Assembly: GCA_900548905.1 (NCBI GenBank)
Contig: URMK01000014.1
Coordinates: forward strand, 1 to 64,000
From: an uncultured Lachnospiraceae bacterium
Lineage (GTDB): Bacteria > Bacillota > Clostridia > Lachnospirales > Lachnospiraceae
Reading direction: 5' to 3'
DNA length: 64,000 bases
In this document: piece by piece, positions 1 through 7,819 of the stretch
Layout: every line of letters begins with the position of its first letter
Position numbering within the stretch: position 1 is the stretch's first letter
Made by a program: the position numbers and the translations under genes
Notes under the pieces: generated by a model
The model's database searches: none
Seen by the model: the letters and a program-made list of their open reading frames with translations, nothing else
What the model was told of the DNA's origin: nothing

Positions 1-1
1 T

Positions 2-130
2 AGTACTGCTGCGTTTTTAGCCGAGCGAGAGCGGCCCCTGGAAGGAACCTTGCAGCACCGCAGCCCCGGGGATAAGCCGGGAGGGAAAAAGGCCGGGCAA
101 ATCCACAGGGCGGCAGCACAAGGGCTGTAA
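2..130 (+). CDS. possible C-terminal end of a protein entering from the left edge
   Basis: Frame 2 is open from the window edge to a TAA at 128-130, giving 42 residues that are basic and rich in Gly, Ala and Lys. No domain can be recognised from so short a tail. The stretch is also GC-rich and self-complementary and is followed by T-rich sequence (150-170), so it could equally be the 3' end of a structured RNA. The upstream sequence is needed to decide. Confidence 0.2.
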   Translation, partial: STAAFLAERERPLEGTLQHRSPGDKPGGKKAGQIHRAAAQGL

Positions 131-241
131 ACAGGAACAGAACTTTAGTATTTTTTAATCTTTTTTTCATAAACCGTTTTCTTGTAATATAGCCTTTAGT
201 GGGGTATGATACGAATAGGAAGTAAAAAAGGAGATAAGCAG

Positions 242-718
242 ATGACAAAAACAGAATTCCTGGAAGCTCTGCGGCGTGCACTGAACGGGAATATGGCGGC
301 TGCATCCGTGGAAGATAATCTTAAATTTTATGACACCTATTTTATAACAGAGACGGCGAAAGGAAGGACGGAATCCGATATCCTGTCCGGGCTTGGGGAT
401 CCCCGGATTCTGGCAAGAACCCTGATAGATGCGGCAGAGCGTGCCGGTGATGAATATGCCCATGAAGCCAACGAGACACAATTCCGGGCGGCCGGAGGTC
501 CGGGAAGCCAGAATGATTACCAGGAAGAAAAATTTACCCAAAGAACCGGTGGCACTGTGAACCGGGTGCATATGCCCGGGTGGCTGATAGCTATCCTGGT
601 CCTGATGGCGGTGGTGGTGGTCATCAGCGTGGTCGGTTCCCTGATGTGGGCCGTTCTGCCTTATCTGATTCCTATCGTACTTGTGGTATATATTATCCGG
701 CTCTTTCGAAAAAAATAA
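242..718 (+). CDS. DUF1700 (HAAS-domain) membrane protein
   Basis: A 158-aa protein. The N-terminal part (about residues 1-75) is a helical DUF1700/HAAS-like domain opening with MTKTEFLEALRRAL and containing the typical GLGDPRILARTLIDA segment. A polar linker follows, then one long hydrophobic stretch (about 115-155) that could cross the membrane once or twice and a basic tail RLFRKK. The start at 242 is chosen because AAGGAG lies 8-10 bases upstream; an earlier in-frame ATG at 206 has no such site. Such proteins usually sit beside a PadR-type regulator and act in envelope-stress circuits. No PadR gene is visible here, but it may lie to the left. The role is inferred from the family only. Confidence 0.8.
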   Translation: MTKTEFLEALRRALNGNMAAASVEDNLKFYDTYFITETAKGRTESDILSGLGDPRILARTLIDAAERAGDEYAHEANETQFRAAGGPGSQNDYQEEKFTQRTGGTVNRVHMPGWLIAILVLMAVVVVISVVGSLMWAVLPYLIPIVLVVYIIRLFRKK

Positions 719-792
719 AATTATTGTGCATAAAAAAGCTGATTTTTCAAATACTACTCCTGTAACAAAAATGAATCAGGAGGTTTTATATT

Positions 793-960
793 ATGTCTAA
801 GAATGATTACAACCAGAACAGCCAGAACAGCGAAAAGCAGAACCAGCAGAATAAGTCTGAGAATTCCAGCAGCAACAGCCAGAAGAATCAGAACCAGAAC
901 AAGAACAGCTACTCTGACTGCCACAGCGGAAAAGACAGCAGCAAAGAGAACAATTATTAA
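793..960 (+). CDS. small Asn/Gln/Ser-rich hydrophilic protein (55 aa)
   Basis: The ATG is preceded by a strong AGGAGG (779-784) with 8-base spacing, and the gene is followed directly by a good terminator, so it is a convincing independent gene. The 55-residue product is almost entirely Asn, Gln, Ser and Lys, with one Cys and one His near the end (SDCHSGKDSS). It has no hydrophobic core and no signal peptide, and should be disordered. The composition recalls gamma-type small acid-soluble spore proteins, but I see no repeat or protease site that would prove it. Function is unknown. Confidence 0.7.
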   Translation: MSKNDYNQNSQNSEKQNQQNKSENSSSNSQKNQNQNKNSYSDCHSGKDSSKENNY

Positions 961-974
961 TCTACAATAGCTGA

Positions 975-1019
975 AAAAAGCCGGGAAGACGCGGATATAT
1001 CCGCCCTTCCCGGCTTTTT
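975..1019 (+). terminator. intrinsic terminator after the Asn-rich gene
   Basis: The outer stem AAAGCCGGGAAG pairs with CTTCCCGGCTTT around an inner GCGGATATATCCGC hairpin, followed by a T run. It ends the 793-960 transcription unit. Confidence 0.85.
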
Positions 1020-1140
1020 ACATATAGGTACCCGGACTTCGCCGGCGGCGGATGGTTCTCTGTCCGCTGTCTGCGGGACCCGGCAGGATATGGATCAAAA
1101 TATCATTGACGGGAAAAAGAAATAAACGTAATATATAGCT

Positions 1141-2298
1141 ATGAGAAAATTTGAGTTGATTGCGCCCTGCCATTTTGGGCTGGAGGCGGTATTAAAAAAA
1201 GAAATTATTGATCTGGGGTATGATGTGCTTCAGGTGGAGGACGGTCGGATTACATTTTTCGGGGATGAAGAAGCGGTCAGCCGGGCGAATGTGTTTCTGC
1301 GCAGTGCGGAGCGTATTCTGATTAAGGTGGGAAGCTTTCATGCGGAAACCTTTGAGGAATTGTTTCAGGGGACGAAAGGCCTGGCCTGGGAGGAGTATAT
1401 CCCCGCGGACGGGAAATTCTGGGTGGCTAAGGCAGCCAGTGTGAAGAGTAAGCTGTTCAGCCCTTCGGATATTCAATCCGTTATGAAAAAAGCGATGGTG
1501 GAACGCCTGAAAGAAATCTATCATGCGGGCTGGTTTGAGGAAAACGGGGCTTCTTTTCCGGTGCGTGTGTTTCTGATGAAGGATGAGGTGACGGTAGGGC
1601 TGGATACTACGGGAGAATCTCTTCATAAGAGGGGATACCGTAAATTGACGGCAAAAGCACCGATTGCGGAGAATCTTGCGGCTTCCCTTATCATGCTGAC
1701 ACCCTGGAGAGGGGACCGGATATTGGTGGATCCTTTCTGCGGCAGCGGGACATTTCCTATTGAAGCGGCTATGATGGCTGCCAACATGGCTCCCGGCATG
1801 AACCGCAGCTTTACGGCGGAGAACTGGCCGGAAGTGGTTGCCAGAAGGAACTGGTACGATGCAGTGGACGAAGCGGAAGACATGGTGGACCTGGATGTGG
1901 AAACGGATATCCAGGGCTATGATATTGATGACAAGATGGTTTCTATTGCCAGGGAGAACGCACGTCTTGCGGGTGTGGAAAAGCTGATTCATTTCCAGCG
2001 GCGCCCTGTGGCGCAGCTTAGCCATCCCAAGAAGTATGGTTTCCTGATTACCAATCCTCCCTATGGGGAAAGGCTGGAAGAAAAAGCCGCCCTGCCGGCT
2101 TTATATAAAGAAATCGGGGAACGGTTCGCCGATCTGGATTCCTGGTCTATGTACCTGATTACCGCTTATGAAAACGCAGAACGTGATATCGGACGAAAAG
2201 CAGATAAAAACAGGAAAATATATAATGGGATGATGAAGACCTATTTTTACCAGTATTTAGGCCCAAAGCCGCCGAAACGGCAAAAGCAGGATGATTAA
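1141..2298 (+). CDS. THUMP-domain class I RNA methyltransferase (RlmL/YpsC family)
   Basis: A 385-aa protein of COG0116 type. The N-terminal ferredoxin-like/THUMP region (about 1-155) binds RNA. The methyltransferase domain follows, with the SAM-binding motif DPFCGSGT at about 197-204 and the catalytic NPPYGER at about 305. The family makes N2-methylguanine in 23S rRNA. The length matches the Firmicutes YpsC form rather than the longer fused RlmKL of enterobacteria. No strong ribosome-binding site is seen before the ATG (only AAAAAGAAA), so expression may be modest. It is probably a separate unit from rdgB, since a palindromic element lies between them. Confidence 0.88.
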   Translation: MRKFELIAPCHFGLEAVLKKEIIDLGYDVLQVEDGRITFFGDEEAVSRANVFLRSAERILIKVGSFHAETFEELFQGTKGLAWEEYIPADGKFWVAKAASVKSKLFSPSDIQSVMKKAMVERLKEIYHAGWFEENGASFPVRVFLMKDEVTVGLDTTGESLHKRGYRKLTAKAPIAENLAASLIMLTPWRGDRILVDPFCGSGTFPIEAAMMAANMAPGMNRSFTAENWPEVVARRNWYDAVDEAEDMVDLDVETDIQGYDIDDKMVSIARENARLAGVEKLIHFQRRPVAQLSHPKKYGFLITNPPYGERLEEKAALPALYKEIGERFADLDSWSMYLITAYENAERDIGRKADKNRKIYNGMMKTYFYQYLGPKPPKRQKQDD

Positions 2299-2306
2299 TT
2301 AAATTA

Positions 2307-2354
2307 CCCGCGGCAGCCGCCAAAGCAAGCTTGGCTTTGGCCTATTGTCCGCGG
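2307..2354. repeat. palindromic repeat, family A copy 1
   Basis: CCGCGG occurs at both ends of a hairpin GCCAAAGC...GCTTTGGC. The left arm CCGCGGCAGCCGCCAA closely matches the complement of the right arm of the element near 16.1-16.2 kb. It may also work as a weak terminator between the rlmL-like gene and rdgB. Confidence 0.5.
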
Positions 2355-2381
2355 AAATAAAACGGATGGAGCACAGGATAA

Positions 2382-2990
2382 ATGAGCAGGAGAGTTATTT
2401 TTGCTACGGGAAACGAAGGGAAGATGCGGGAAATCCGCATGATTCTTGATAATCCTCAACTGCAGGTGCTGTCCATGAAGGAAGCCGGGATAGAGGCTGA
2501 TATTGTGGAGGATGGAAGCACCTTTGAGGAAAACGCACTGATTAAGGCAAGGGCGGTGGCGGCCTGTGCCGGTAAGGGGGATATTGTCCTGGCAGACGAT
2601 TCCGGCCTGGAGATTGATTACCTGGGCGGGGAGCCGGGCATTTATTCCGCCAGATATATGGGCGAGGATACCTCCTACCGGATTAAAAATGCAAATCTGA
2701 TAGGCCGCCTTGACGGTGTTCCAAGGGAAGAACGTACAGCCAGGTTTGTTTGTGCCATTGCTGCGGTCATACCGGGGGATGAACCGGAGGAGTTTGTGGT
2801 CAGAGGTGTCATTGAGGGATATATCGGCTGGGAAGAAAAGGGCGCTAATGGCTTTGGCTATGATCCTATTTTTTATGTGGAGGAATATGGCTGCTCCACC
2901 GCGGAACTGGACAGCCGGACAAAGAACCAAATCAGCCACAGAGGGAATGCGCTGCGCATGATGAAGGAGCGTCTTGACGGAATCCTGTAG
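2382..2990 (+). CDS. rdgB: RdgB/HAM1-type XTP/dITP pyrophosphatase
   Basis: A 202-aa protein of the usual family length. It removes non-canonical purine nucleotides (XTP, dITP, ITP) by hydrolysis to the monophosphate, which keeps deaminated bases out of DNA and RNA. Visible signatures are FATGNEGKMREI at the N-terminus (phosphate loop), DDSGLEIDYLGGEPGIYSARY (metal and base site), NGFGYDPIF and the C-terminal SHRGNALR. The gene lies 39 bases before the phosphodiesterase gene and is very likely co-transcribed with it; this rdgB-yfcE order is common in Clostridia. Confidence 0.95.
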   Translation: MSRRVIFATGNEGKMREIRMILDNPQLQVLSMKEAGIEADIVEDGSTFEENALIKARAVAACAGKGDIVLADDSGLEIDYLGGEPGIYSARYMGEDTSYRIKNANLIGRLDGVPREERTARFVCAIAAVIPGDEPEEFVVRGVIEGYIGWEEKGANGFGYDPIFYVEEYGCSTAELDSRTKNQISHRGNALRMMKERLDGIL

Positions 2991-3029
2991 TCCGGATTCC
3001 GGTACACATGAGGAAAGAGGGAACAAAGG

Positions 3030-3509
3030 ATGAAGGTATTGATAATCAGCGATACCCACCGCAGAGATGACAGATTCCTTGCTTTGATAGAACGCATAAA
3101 ACCCATTGACATGCTTATACACTGCGGCGATTCCGAAGGAAGCGAGGAGTTCTATAAAGCCGGTGCGGACTGCCCGGTGGAAATTGTGGCCGGAAATAAC
3201 GATTTTTTTACGGATCTTCCCAGGGAAAGGGAATTTGATGTAGGTAAATACAGGGTCTGGCTTACCCATGGCCATAATTATTATGTATCCATGGGGAATT
3301 CCATACTGAAGGAAGAAGCCATGGCAAGAGGCGTTGACATAGTCATGTATGGCCATACCCATAAGCCGGTCATCGATGTGGACAAGGAAGTTACCGCGAT
3401 CAATCCGGGCAGTCTTTCTTTTCCGCGCCAGGAAGGGCGCAGGCCCTCTTATATCCTTATGGAACTTGACAGGGACGGCCAGGTTCATTACCATTTGAAT
3501 TTTTTGTAA
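3030..3509 (+). CDS. YfcE/MJ0936-family metallophosphoesterase
   Basis: A 159-aa calcineurin-like phosphodiesterase. The metal ligands are visible as SDTH (8-11), CGDSEG, GNND (about 55-58), THGHNYY and GHTH (about 108-111), closing with INPGS. Cytoplasmic members cleave phosphodiester model substrates; physiological targets are unsettled. AAGAGGGAAC lies upstream of the ATG, and the gene follows rdgB closely, so a shared housekeeping transcript is likely. Confidence 0.88.
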   Translation: MKVLIISDTHRRDDRFLALIERIKPIDMLIHCGDSEGSEEFYKAGADCPVEIVAGNNDFFTDLPREREFDVGKYRVWLTHGHNYYVSMGNSILKEEAMARGVDIVMYGHTHKPVIDVDKEVTAINPGSLSFPRQEGRRPSYILMELDRDGQVHYHLNFL

Positions 3510-3602
3510 AAAAATTGGAAAGAAAATTCAAAAAATCCGTTGACATATGTTGATGGGTGTTATATAATAACTTCTGCGTCACGGCTAAAGGTGAGCAGAA
3601 AC

Positions 3603-3677
3603 CGGGGTGTGGCTCAGCTTGGCTAGAGCGCCTGGTTTGGGACCAGGAGGTCGCAGGTTCGAATCCTGTCACCCCGA
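3603..3677 (+). tRNA. tRNA-Pro (anticodon TGG)
   Basis: The acceptor stem CGGGGTG pairs with CACCCCG. The anticodon loop TTTGGGA sits between CCTGG and CCAGG, and the T-arm has GGTTCGAATCC. The discriminator is A and no CCA is encoded. It is the first of six tRNA genes in the same direction. Confidence 0.97.
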
Positions 3678-3717
3678 TTACCCATACTTTTAGTTGTACA
3701 TGGTTTCATTTATATAT

Positions 3718-3788
3718 GCGGGTGTAGTTCAATGGTAGAACACCAGCCTTCCAAGCTGGATACGTGGGTTCGATTCCCATCACCCGCT
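3718..3788 (+). tRNA. tRNA-Gly (anticodon TCC)
   Basis: The acceptor GCGGGTG pairs with CACCCGC. The anticodon loop is CTTCCAA and the T-arm is GGGTTCGATTCCC. The gene is 71 nt long with discriminator T and no encoded CCA. It is followed by a short duplication of its own 3' end. Confidence 0.97.
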
Positions 3789-3829
3789 TGCGGGTTATTA
3801 ACTGTGTTGGTAATTTCCCGCTTGCGGGT
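3783..3829 (+). repeat. duplicated 13-bp hairpin derived from the tRNA-Gly 3' end
   Basis: CCCGCTTGCGGGT occurs at 3783-3795, overlapping the tRNA-Gly acceptor, and again at 3817-3829. Each copy folds as a small hairpin. The 130-base gap to the next tRNA holds no other recognisable feature. Confidence 0.5.
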
Positions 3830-3958
3830 AGATTATCAGTTTACGGGCGGTCCTTTTTGGGACAGGCATTTGTAAGCGGTTGCCCGATTGGCAGATTTCA
3901 GCTGCCGGCATCAGTCAGAGTAGTCCTGTTGTTTAATCGCCAGGCGTTCCCGTAATAT

Positions 3959-4032
<74 letters not shown>

Positions 4033-4063
4033 TTGAGGTTATGAGAATTTTCATAATCCATAT

Positions 4064-4137
4064 GGTGGGTATAGCGCAGTTGGTTAGCGCGCCAGATTGT
4101 GGCTCTGGAGGCCAAGGGTTCGAATCCCTTTATCCAC
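4064..4137 (+). tRNA. tRNA-His (anticodon GTG)
   Basis: The acceptor GTGGGTA pairs with TATCCAC and has the extra G-1 (4064) opposite C73 that is diagnostic of tRNA-His. The anticodon loop is TTGTGGC between CCAGA and TCTGG. Confidence 0.97.
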
Positions 4138-4142
4138 CTTCT

Positions 4143-4214
4143 TGGGCTATCGCCAAGCGGTAAGGCACAGGACTTTGACTCCTGCATTCGCTGGTTCGAA
4201 TCCAGCTAGCCCAG
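4143..4214 (+). tRNA. tRNA-Gln (anticodon TTG)
   Basis: The acceptor TGGGCTA pairs with TAGCCCA. The anticodon loop CTTTGAC lies between CAGGA and TCCTG, T-arm CTGGTTCGAATCCAG, discriminator G. It starts five bases after tRNA-His. Confidence 0.97.
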
Positions 4215-4312
4215 TTGCAGAAAAGGAATCTTTCGTATATGGTTCTTTTTTTTATTCTTTTTTCCGGATGTATAATTTTTACAATTCGGGGAAAGGTAAC
4301 TGCATAAGATGA

Positions 4313-4385
4313 GGAGCACTAGCTCAGTCGGTAGAGCACCTGACTTTTAATCAGGTTGTCGGGGGTTCGAATCCCCCGTGCTTCA
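4313..4385 (+). tRNA. tRNA-Lys (anticodon TTT)
   Basis: The acceptor GGAGCAC pairs with GTGCTTC. The anticodon loop CTTTTAA lies between CCTGA and TCAGG, T-arm GGGGGTTCGAATCCCCC, discriminator A. It is the last gene of the tRNA cluster. Confidence 0.97.
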
Positions 4386-4462
4386 CTCTTTTCAATAGCG
4401 GAATCTTCAGTATTTATGAGGATTACCGCTTATTTTGATTTCCGCGGGTAAGGTACCGTACC

Positions 4463-5011
4463 TCATATCCCAAAGCTGCCGTTCACCGGATCGCGGAACA
4501 GAGGCAGCCGTGGCGTACGGAAGGTAAAAAGAACAAATAGTGCGAACAGCAAAAGCACCGCCGCCATGGACAAATAGGGCAGTACGCGGAACAAAGCCCT
4601 GTTTCCGGACGGATAAGCGGCCGTTCTTTCCGTAAGTCCGCTGAGGAAAAAAGCAAGCAGGATACTCAGCAAAAATACGGTGATGTCCAGCGCCAGATAA
4701 TTGGTTCCCAGGACGGCGGTATAGGAATAAAAAAGAAGAGGGATGGAAACCAGCCCTGCCGCCAGCCCCATGGTCCTGGCGGGAAGGAATACGGCAGGAT
4801 TGCGGGAGGCGTGGAACAGTTCCCAAAGGGAGTACAGGACAAAGGGGAAGAACAGCAGCTTAAGATGCTCCCAGACCGATTCGTTGATCGGGGAGAAAAG
4901 GGCGGCTAAGGGCAGCCGGTCCGACCATTCGTATAAAAAATGAAGCAGCGTGCCGAGCACGGCCGTAAACAGGATACCGATGATTTCATAGCTGTATTTT
5001 TTTCTGAACAT
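4463..5011 (-). CDS. DUF6512 multi-pass membrane protein
   Basis: A 182-aa protein with about five hydrophobic segments. The segment SPINESVWEHLKLLFFPF between the second and third membrane spans is the hallmark of the DUF6512 family. The start at 5011 is chosen over one ten codons upstream because a GGAGG complement lies directly before it. The gene points towards the tRNA cluster and stands alone on the minus strand. Nothing indicates substrate or partner; the family is uncharacterised. Confidence 0.75.
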   Translation of the reverse strand: MFRKKYSYEIIGILFTAVLGTLLHFLYEWSDRLPLAALFSPINESVWEHLKLLFFPFVLYSLWELFHASRNPAVFLPARTMGLAAGLVSIPLLFYSYTAVLGTNYLALDITVFLLSILLAFFLSGLTERTAAYPSGNRALFRVLPYLSMAAVLLLFALFVLFTFRTPRLPLFRDPVNGSFGI

Positions 5012-5208
5012 ATTTCCTCCCTTGCCTGTCGGCGCAAACACGCGGACTGCTTTTTTCTTTTATAGCAAAGTATTCCCATTCCTTACAGGAAATACCCTTT
5101 TGTGTCGGAAAGGTGAAATTTGGAAAAGGGGTAGATTTTATAACCGAAGTTATGATATATTAGTACTGTAAAGCAGTATAGCGTGTTTTTCTTGAAGAGG
5201 TAACCGGT

Positions 5209-6192
5209 ATGCACAAGGGATACATGTTTTCGAAATATGCATTGGATAAAGAGTTAAAGGATGTGGGAGGTCTCTGGAGTCGTATCGATTTCAGAGACTA
5301 TATTATAACGCCGAAAAAGGTATGGCTGATAAACATGTGGTTTCAGGCCGGTGTTTTCCTGCAGCGTCCTGCCAAAGGGATGAAGCGGAGTAAGAAATGC
5401 ATCCATACCGCAGATGGCGGAAAAATCGGGTTGACTATATATGAACCGGCCAATATCAGTAAAAATGCCCCCTGTATGATATATTATCACGGAGGCGCTT
5501 TTGTATTAAGGGACAGGCCGTCCACACACCGTCTGGCCCAGGTGTATTCGGAAAATATAAGGTGTAAGGTCATTATGGTACATTACCGGCTGGGAGAGCC
5601 TTATCCGGGGCCTGTGAAGGATTGCTACGGAGCCTTTGCCTGGATAGCCCGCAATGCCGGAAAGCTTGGCATTGACAAGGAGAGGATAGCGGTGATCGGC
5701 GACAGCGCAGGAGGCGCCCTTGCGGCGGCTGTGACGCTGCTTGCCAGAGACAGGAAGGGCCCGTCTATTTGTTTTCAGATGCTGATTAATCCGGTAACGG
5801 ACAGAAGCATGACCTCCTGGTCCATGCGCCAGTTTGTGGATTCACCCGGATGGAATGCCAATCTGAACCGTCAGATGTGGGATTTGTATCTGCAGAAGGG
5901 GGATTTCGGCAAACCGCAGTATGCCGCACCCCTGGGCGCCGCCTCTTTGGAGAATCTTCCTCCCGCTTATGTGGAAACCCAGGAAATTGACTGCCTGCGG
6001 GATGAAGGAAATGCCTATGCGGACCGTCTGGCGAGTGCGGGAGTGCCTGTGGAGCTGAATGAAATACGCGGCACCTTTAATGGATATGATGTATTATTTG
6101 ACAAAAACAAGCTGGTACAGCTGTCCGTAACAAGGCGCTGTCTGGTTATGAAGAGGGCATTTGCTAAGATTCCGCTAACAACACGTTCATAA
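5209..6192 (+). CDS. alpha/beta hydrolase of the HSL/acetylesterase type, catalytic His apparently lost
   Basis: A 327-aa cytoplasmic protein without signal peptide. The oxyanion-hole motif YYHGGAFV (about 94-101) and the nucleophile elbow GDSAGGA (about 163-169) are intact, and a VETQEIDCLRDEG segment carries the expected acidic residue. Where the family has GT-x-HGF, this protein reads GTFNGYD (about 285), so the catalytic His position is Asn (AAT, one base from CAT). AAGAGG lies 9 bases before the ATG. It may be an inactive or altered esterase. It stands alone, between the minus-strand DUF6512 gene and a miniprotein gene. Confidence 0.8.
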   Translation: MHKGYMFSKYALDKELKDVGGLWSRIDFRDYIITPKKVWLINMWFQAGVFLQRPAKGMKRSKKCIHTADGGKIGLTIYEPANISKNAPCMIYYHGGAFVLRDRPSTHRLAQVYSENIRCKVIMVHYRLGEPYPGPVKDCYGAFAWIARNAGKLGIDKERIAVIGDSAGGALAAAVTLLARDRKGPSICFQMLINPVTDRSMTSWSMRQFVDSPGWNANLNRQMWDLYLQKGDFGKPQYAAPLGAASLENLPPAYVETQEIDCLRDEGNAYADRLASAGVPVELNEIRGTFNGYDVLFDKNKLVQLSVTRRCLVMKRAFAKIPLTTRS

Positions 6193-6286
6193 GGCGTTAA
6201 GGAACTCCCCGGAATATCGTATTTGTCTGCCAGTCATGTTATGGTATCTGTGAAAGATACATAATGCGAACAGGAGGCAGCAGACA

Positions 6287-6373
6287 ATGTGGGATATCTG
6301 GTCAATTTTATCGGTGATTATTATAGTGGCAGGTGTGGTCGGCGGTGTCTATTATGAAAATATAAAAAGATAA
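6287..6373 (+). CDS. 28-aa single-pass membrane miniprotein
   Basis: The ATG has a perfect AGGAGG (6272-6277) nine bases upstream. The product is short: a Trp-rich start (MWDIWS), a hydrophobic span of about 16 residues rich in Ile, Val and Gly, and a charged end YENIKR. This is the layout of a one-helix membrane peptide with the C-terminus in the cytoplasm. A terminator follows 20 bases later, which supports a dedicated transcript. Function is unknown; a regulatory membrane peptide or type I toxin-like peptide are possible but unproven. Confidence 0.6.
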   Translation: MWDIWSILSVIIIVAGVVGGVYYENIKR

Positions 6374-6392
6374 GACAGGCAGTACCTGGGAG

Positions 6393-6426
6393 GAAGGGGA
6401 TGACAACAGCATGCCCTTCTTTTTTT
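6393..6426 (+). terminator. intrinsic terminator after the miniprotein
   Basis: GAAGGGGATG pairs with CATGCCCTTC (one mismatch), followed by seven T. Confidence 0.75.
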
Positions 6427-6527
6427 GAAGCCTTCCGCAACCGCTTTTCCATAAAAAAACACGGGACAAACCGGCTGAAATATTGTAAACTGTCAATAGG
6501 TATTACGGCAGGATGGGAGGGTCACAG

Positions 6528-7352
6528 ATGAAAGAAAAGGAATATTTGCTGATTGCCCTGGATATGGACGGGACGCTGCTGAATTCCGGGCAGGAAATAA
6601 CGCCCAGAGCCGGAAGGGCTATAGAAGAGATCATGCGGCGGGGAAAACAGGTGGTTTTCTCCACGGGTAGGTGTATCCGTGAAATGGAAGCTTATCTGGA
6701 TGCGTTCCCCTCCATGAAGTATCTGGTATGCGAGAGCGGCGCATGTGTATACGATTTGCAGAAGAAGAAGCATATTGCGCGGATACCCATACCGCCCAGG
6801 CTCGTGCTTAAGGTGATTGCCTGTGTGGAAGGAGAGGATATCCTTACCTCTTTTTTTATGGGAAACCGTCCTTTTATGGATACAGCCTATATGCGTCGTC
6901 TTGCCGCGTTCGGTCTCGGGGAGTTTGACGAGGTGTTCCGGCAGAGCGTGGTAAAGGTGGAAAACCTGTTTTCTTTTTACCGGGAAAATCCCATGGAGGT
7001 GGAAAAAATCAATCTGTTCTTTAAGGATGGCGGCAGCCGCAGGAAAGCGCTTGAGAAAATAGCAAGGCTTCCGCTTTCCCTGGCAAGCTCCCTGGCGGGT
7101 AACCTGGAGATCAATGCACAGAGGGCAAATAAAGGCGAAGGGCTTAAAATCCTGTGCAATCATCTGCAAATCCCCATGGAAGCGGTTATTGCGTTGGGGG
7201 ATAACAGCAACGATGTGGAAATGCTGCAGGCAGCAGGGTTCCCGGCTGCGGTAGGGAATGCGGTTCCCCGGGTGAAGGCGCTGGCACGGGAAATAACGGA
7301 GGACTGTGACCATGACGGGGCGGCTATAATTATGGAAAAATATATGTTGTAG
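6528..7352 (+). CDS. Cof-type HAD-IIB sugar-phosphate phosphatase
   Basis: A 274-aa cytoplasmic hydrolase. Motif I is DMDGTLL with the catalytic Asp pair at 12 and 14, motif II is FSTGR, motif III the Lys in NKGEGLKIL and motif IV GDNSNDVEML. The large cap between motifs II and III marks the Cof/IIB subgroup, whose members dephosphorylate sugar phosphates or flavin nucleotides. The start at 6528 is preferred to an ATG five codons earlier because GGGAGGG lies at the right distance. It is a single-gene unit ending in a terminator. Confidence 0.9.
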   Translation: MKEKEYLLIALDMDGTLLNSGQEITPRAGRAIEEIMRRGKQVVFSTGRCIREMEAYLDAFPSMKYLVCESGACVYDLQKKKHIARIPIPPRLVLKVIACVEGEDILTSFFMGNRPFMDTAYMRRLAAFGLGEFDEVFRQSVVKVENLFSFYRENPMEVEKINLFFKDGGSRRKALEKIARLPLSLASSLAGNLEINAQRANKGEGLKILCNHLQIPMEAVIALGDNSNDVEMLQAAGFPAAVGNAVPRVKALAREITEDCDHDGAAIIMEKYML

Positions 7353-7367
7353 ATACAGTAAATACAC

Positions 7368-7403
7368 AAGAAGAAATCCTGCAGGGGATTTCTTCTTTTT
7401 TTT
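7368..7403 (+). terminator. intrinsic terminator after the HAD gene
   Basis: AAGAAGAAATCC pairs with GGATTTCTTCTT, followed by a long T run. Confidence 0.9.
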
Positions 7404-7536
7404 CTGCGGGATAAACCTGCAGCAGATCAGGCAGGTCTGCATATGTGCTGCGCGGACCGTATAAAACGTGTCGGCAGCAGACGTCGTCCTGTCGTGCAGC
7501 GGAATGTATTTTTATGCGTTTTTGAACGGTATAATT

Positions 7537-7582
7537 CGGGTAAAAATGTTTAAAATCATAAAGGACAGCATGTTTTTACCCG
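7537..7582. repeat. 10-bp perfect inverted repeat in the gap before the sugar transporter
   Basis: CGGGTAAAAA at 7537-7546 and TTTTTACCCG at 7573-7582 are perfect inverted repeats 26 bases apart, about 125 bp upstream of the transporter promoter. They could be a regulator site or a weak hairpin. The rest of the 7404-7700 gap is AT-rich with no gene I can support. Confidence 0.35.
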
Positions 7583-7705
7583 GAAAACAGAAGGAAAATA
7601 CATGTAAAATGCTGGTAAAAAAAGTGGAAAAAACTTATAATTATTCAAAATGTATATTAAGTACAAGAAAAATAGAAATTAATATAAAAATTATACAAAA
7701 AAGTA

Positions 7706-7734
7706 TTGCATTAAGAAATACGATGTGGTAATAT
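7706..7734 (+). promoter_or_regulatory. promoter of the sugar ABC transporter operon
   Basis: The -35 TTGCAT (7706-7711) and -10 TAATAT (7729-7734) are 17 bp apart, with an extended -10 TGG at 7726-7728. Transcription should start near 7741, just before the operator repeats. Confidence 0.75.
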
Positions 7735-7750
7735 ACAACCATAGCAATTG

Positions 7751-7784
7751 GAAACGTTACCGACAACGTTACCGATAACGTTTC
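7751..7784 (+). promoter_or_regulatory. triple LacI-type operator
   Basis: Three AACGTT cores at 7753-7758, 7765-7770 and 7777-7782 are spaced exactly 12 bp apart, and the outer ends GGAAACGTT and AACGTTTCC mirror each other. LacI-family regulators bind palindromes with a central CG of this kind. Their place just after the expected start site suggests repression by road-block, probably by the LacI-type protein at 11198. Confidence 0.7.
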
Positions 7785-7819
7785 CGGAATCAAAGCATTT
7801 TAGAAAAGGAGAGGTAATT

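Noticed and set aside
2304..3494. Long minus-strand open frame (about 396 codons)
   Set aside because: It is antisense to rdgB and the yfcE-type gene, both with clear motifs, and its product has no recognisable domain.
7468..7731. 87-codon plus-strand frame before the sugar transporter
   Set aside because: No ribosome-binding site, Lys/Ile-rich composition of AT-rich non-coding DNA, and it runs into the transporter promoter.
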